From the NCBI RefSeq assembly GCF_040645195.1, contig NZ_JBEYXW010000001.1:372001-436000 (forward strand): a stretch of DNA of 64,000 nt, read 5' to 3'. Positions 61,364 through 64,000 of the stretch are shown one piece after another. A model generated the notes under the pieces. That model saw nothing but the letters and a program-made list of their open reading frames with translations, did no database searches and had not been told where the DNA came from. Position numbers and translations under genes: made by a program. Numbering within the stretch: position 1 is the stretch's first letter; each line of letters opens with the position of its first letter. The stretch is from Prauserella_A sp040645195. GTDB taxonomy: Bacteria > Actinomycetota > Actinomycetes > Mycobacteriales > Pseudonocardiaceae.

Positions 61364-62319
61364 GTGCTCCACATCGGATCGCGCTCGTCGGCGCCGGCGC
61401 CATGGGCTCGCTGCATGCCCGTGTGCTCGCCTCGCACGAGCGTACGACTCTGGTCCGGGTGGTCGATCCGTACGAGTCGGCAGGGCAGGCGCTCGCCGAT
61501 CAGTACGGTGCAGTATGGACACCCGGCATGGGTACGTTGTCCGATGTGGACGCCGTGGTGCTGGCGTCACCGACCGAGCTGCATCACAAGCAGGCGGTCG
61601 AGGTACTCCACGCGGGTAAGCCGTTGCTGGTCGAGAAGCCGCTGTCCAACAGCCTGGCGGCGGTTGCCGAGATCCTCGAGTTCGCGCGGCGCGCGGACGT
61701 TCCGCTGATGTGCGGGCTGCTGGAACGGTACAACCCCGCCGTGCTCACCGCCCGCGCGTTGATCGAGCAGCCCGTGCACCTGGTGGCCAGGCGACACGGG
61801 CCGTACGCGCCGCGGATCCGGACAGGGGTGGCGTGGGATCTGCTGGTGCACGATGTCGACCTGGCGATCCAGTTCTTCGGCGGGTGCGGGCCGACTGCAA
61901 CGGTGTCCGGCACCGGCCACTTCCATCCCGATTCGGCGGGTGGCGCCGAGGATACCGTCGACGCGGTGCTGACGTTCCCGACGGGACTGGCCACCATCTC
62001 GGCGTCCCGGCTCGGCCAGCGGAAGGTACGCTCACTCGTGGTGTCCGAATTGGACCGGATGATCGAGATCGACCTGTTACGCCGGGACGTCACCGTTTAC
62101 CGGCACGTGTCCCACGACGCGGCGACACCGGAGGGTCGTGGTTACCGGCAGCAGGCGATCGTGGAGTTGCCCGAGTTGGTCACCGCGCGGGAACCGCTGG
62201 CGACACAGCTGGATCGCTTTGTCGACCTGCTGGACGGGGTAGCCGATGCCGAGCCCGAACGCGCCTCCATACTCCCTGCCCACGAGGTAGTCGACCGCGT
62301 ACTAGCGTCGGCCACCTAA
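61360..62319 (+). CDS. Gfo/Idh/MocA-family sugar dehydrogenase
   Basis: A 319-residue NAD(P)-dependent oxidoreductase: Rossmann start IALVGAGAMGSLHARVL, catalytic-region EKP at 92-94 in LLVEKPLS, and H163-x2-D166 in LLVHDVDLA. With the DegT gene it should oxidise a nucleotide sugar, often at C3, before amination, as WbpB/WlbA do. GTG 61360 overlaps the DegT stop. A 21-bp repeat array begins just after its TAA. Confidence 0.85.
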   Translation: MSAPHRIALVGAGAMGSLHARVLASHERTTLVRVVDPYESAGQALADQYGAVWTPGMGTLSDVDAVVLASPTELHHKQAVEVLHAGKPLLVEKPLSNSLAAVAEILEFARRADVPLMCGLLERYNPAVLTARALIEQPVHLVARRHGPYAPRIRTGVAWDLLVHDVDLAIQFFGGCGPTATVSGTGHFHPDSAGGAEDTVDAVLTFPTGLATISASRLGQRKVRSLVVSELDRMIEIDLLRRDVTVYRHVSHDAATPEGRGYRQQAIVELPELVTAREPLATQLDRFVDLLDGVADAEPERASILPAHEVVDRVLASAT

Positions 62320-62742
62320 CGCCGCGAGTCCCCCGCCCAGGCCGCCGAGTTGCCCGCTCGGGCCCGCGAGTCCTCCGCTCCGGCGCGCGAGTCCCCCATT
62401 CAGGACCGCGAGTTGCCCGCTCCAGCGTCCCCGGCCGCGGGGTGTCACGGCTTCGTATCGGGCCCGCGGCAGCGGGACACTGGTGCCCACGGGCGCGATG
62501 GCGATCGCGATGTTCTGGGTCGGCAGCCCTCCCTGGCGCAGCCCCACCTAGCGCGCGAACACCCGAAAGGTCCCCGGCTGGGCGCTTCGCGCGTCCGGAC
62601 GGGGGACTCGCGTGCCTGGGCGGGCAAGTCGCGTGCCCGAGCGGGCAACTCGCGCACCTGGGCGGGCAACTCGCGCGCCTGGGCGGGCAACTCGCGGAGC
62701 CGAGCGGGGGACTCGCGTGCCTGGGCGGGGGACTCGCGCGGG
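62320..62742. repeat. 423-bp gap with two opposed 21-bp repeat arrays
   Basis: About five imperfect units at 62324-62428 read GCGAGTCCCCCGC away from the Gfo/Idh stop. About seven units at 62600-62742 read the same way from the stop of the minus-strand GT4 gene. They match the array at 38523-38674. The unique middle (62430-62598) holds only a short ORF-like stretch that I do not trust as a gene. Confidence 0.85.
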
Positions 62743-63927
62743 TTAGTACCTGGCGTACATGGTGGTCAGCGTGTCGAGGTGTTGGGTCAGTACCGTTTCG
62801 AGGGCGAAGTGCTTGTCGACGAGTTCCGCGCCGGCCCTGGCGATCTCGCGGGAGCCTGCGGGGTCGTTGACGATCTCGACGAGGCGATCCGCGAGAGTAT
62901 CCGGCTCGTCCTGCGGTACCAGGTGGACGTTTTCCCGGTCCACCAACCGGACTCCGGGGAAGTTGTCCTCCCGCACCACGGCCACCACCGGCACCTCGGC
63001 CGCCATGCTCTCCAGGCTCGCCGTACCGAAGCCGAAACCCTGCAGCTCGTGGCACTCCACGCTCGCGGCGGCGAGATAGTGCGGGATGTCCCGCTTCGGT
63101 ACGGCACCGGTGGTGACGATGGCGCCCTCGACACCGAGTTGCGCGGCCCGCTGCAAGAAGGCGTCGAAGTACACGCCGCCGACCACGACCAGCTTCGCGT
63201 CCGGAACCCGCGCCAGCACACCCGGCAACGCCTCCACCAGCCCCAGCCGGTCACGCAGCGGGATCACATGCCCGGCGGACAGGATCACCGGCGCGTCACC
63301 GAGACCGTGGCGCTCACGCACGATCCGCGGGTCGCCACCACGCACCCAATCCGGATCGACACCGACCGGAATGGCCACCGTACCGGCGATCGCCCCGCGA
63401 TACCGGCGCCCGATGTAGTCGCCCATCTGGACGTCCATCACCACGAACCGCGGCCGGTAACGGCGCAGAATGGGCGCGACGACCGCGGCATCGAGCGCCC
63501 GGAACACCCATTGGTACAGCCTGCGCGGACTCTCTAGTCTCGTGTGGACACTCAGCAGCACCGGGACACCGTTGCGGTGGGCCCACAGCCCGGTCGCCCA
63601 CGTGAGGTCGAAGAACTGCCCGTGCTGATGGATCACGTCCGGCCGGAACTCGTCCAGCAGCTCACGGATCCGGCGCGGCAGGGACGGCCGCAGGGAGAAC
63701 GCCACATCGAAGTTCACCGCCAGCCTGGTCCGTGGCAGCCGCACCGCGGGCAGGCGAACCACCCGCATCCTGCCCACGACTTCGTCGGCGGGAGCGTCCG
63801 GATGCGCGGCGGTGACCACCAGCACCTCGTTACCCGCAGCCGCGTAGCCCTTGGCCAGCGACTCCGACAGGTGGGCGCTGCCGCCGACCCTAGGCGGGTA
63901 GAAGTTGTTGACGACCGCGATTCTCAT
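62743..63927 (-). CDS. GT4-family glycosyltransferase
   Basis: A 394-residue GT-B enzyme: N-terminal NNFYPPRVGGSAHLSESLAKG, VIHQHGQFFDL, central ILSAGHVIPLRD, and the nucleotide-sugar site ECHELQGFGFGTASLESMAAEVPVV (E-x7-E type; given here as FGTASLESMA). It is cytosolic. It closes the aminosugar/acyl cluster on the opposite strand and may transfer the product sugar to a lipid carrier. ATG 63927; the window ends 73 bases upstream with no further gene visible. Confidence 0.85.
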   Translation of the reverse strand: MRIAVVNNFYPPRVGGSAHLSESLAKGYAAAGNEVLVVTAAHPDAPADEVVGRMRVVRLPAVRLPRTRLAVNFDVAFSLRPSLPRRIRELLDEFRPDVIHQHGQFFDLTWATGLWAHRNGVPVLLSVHTRLESPRRLYQWVFRALDAAVVAPILRRYRPRFVVMDVQMGDYIGRRYRGAIAGTVAIPVGVDPDWVRGGDPRIVRERHGLGDAPVILSAGHVIPLRDRLGLVEALPGVLARVPDAKLVVVGGVYFDAFLQRAAQLGVEGAIVTTGAVPKRDIPHYLAAASVECHELQGFGFGTASLESMAAEVPVVAVVREDNFPGVRLVDRENVHLVPQDEPDTLADRLVEIVNDPAGSREIARAGAELVDKHFALETVLTQHLDTLTTMYARY

Positions 63928-64000
63928 GCGTGGTACTCGATCCGCACATCCGACCCTGCAATGTGGACAGTACCAACCGGACGGGCAGGCACGCCGGTGA

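Noticed and set aside
62302..62547. Minus-strand ORF of 81 codons
   Set aside because: Half of it is repeat array; the unique part has no recognisable family and no ribosome site.
38523..62742. CRISPR array
   Set aside because: The 21-bp units are contiguous with no unique spacers, and no cas genes are near.
62350..63537. Long plus-strand ORF over the repeat gap and GT4 gene
   Set aside because: Its start is translated tandem repeat (SRAWAGNSR-like) and the rest is antisense to a clear GT4 glycosyltransferase.

Overview
The window is high-GC actinobacterial DNA. Its arabinogalactan (mycolata-type wall) genes, SsgA-family and Bpa proteins, ESX-type proteins and frequent GTG starts with 4-base stop/start overlaps point to the Pseudonocardiales (Amycolatopsis/Saccharomonospora-like). 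The species cannot be named from the sequence alone.

Layout. 1-8.8 kb: housekeeping and regulatory genes (FabH-like KAS III, winged-helix protein, SsgB-like protein, NagZ-like GH3 lipoprotein, an XRE/ImmA pair, an LLM oxidoreductase) and a methyltransferase-LuxR chimera. 8.9-12.4 kb: a decayed integrative element in a tRNA-Ser(UGA) gene, bounded by 103-bp direct repeats and carrying a Fic protein, an IS5-type IS, a broken XRE gene and an integrase stump; a second integrase stump lies outside the left repeat. 12.4-18.8 kb: MarR regulator, secreted or membrane peptidases, a quinone oxidoreductase, a PLP-fold protein lacking its lysine, and the proteasome activator Bpa.

18.8-29.8 kb: a complete pseudaminic acid set (pseB, C, H, G, I, F) with a sialyltransferase-like GT29 protein and a GT-C membrane protein, followed by wzm-wzt-glfT1 of galactan export and synthesis. 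29.8-33.4 kb: a four-gene ESX-associated operon (EspG, a small helical protein, a DUF3558 lipoprotein, a PPE-like protein). 33.5-54 kb: the arabinogalactan core (glfT2, gtrA, dprE1, dprE2, one emb, ubiA, PAP2 phosphatase, glf) interspersed with GT-C membrane glycosyltransferases. DprE1 has Ser where benzothiazinones need Cys.

53.9-63.9 kb: an unusual operon. Seven overlapping or near-abutting minus-strand genes encode an LpxA-type acyltransferase, an ACP, an SDR, an AMP-ligase, a LuxE-like synthetase, a LuxC-like reductase and a YbhN-type membrane protein. They diverge from a sugar aminotransferase and a Gfo/Idh dehydrogenase, and a GT4 glycosyltransferase follows. Together they look like a pathway that builds an acyl group on an ACP and attaches it to an amino sugar. 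This is the best candidate for an undescribed system; the Pse/GT29 block inside the galactan locus is second.

Non-coding structure includes a long palindrome shared by three convergent gaps, and 21-bp tandem repeat arrays that begin right after stop codons in a fixed orientation.
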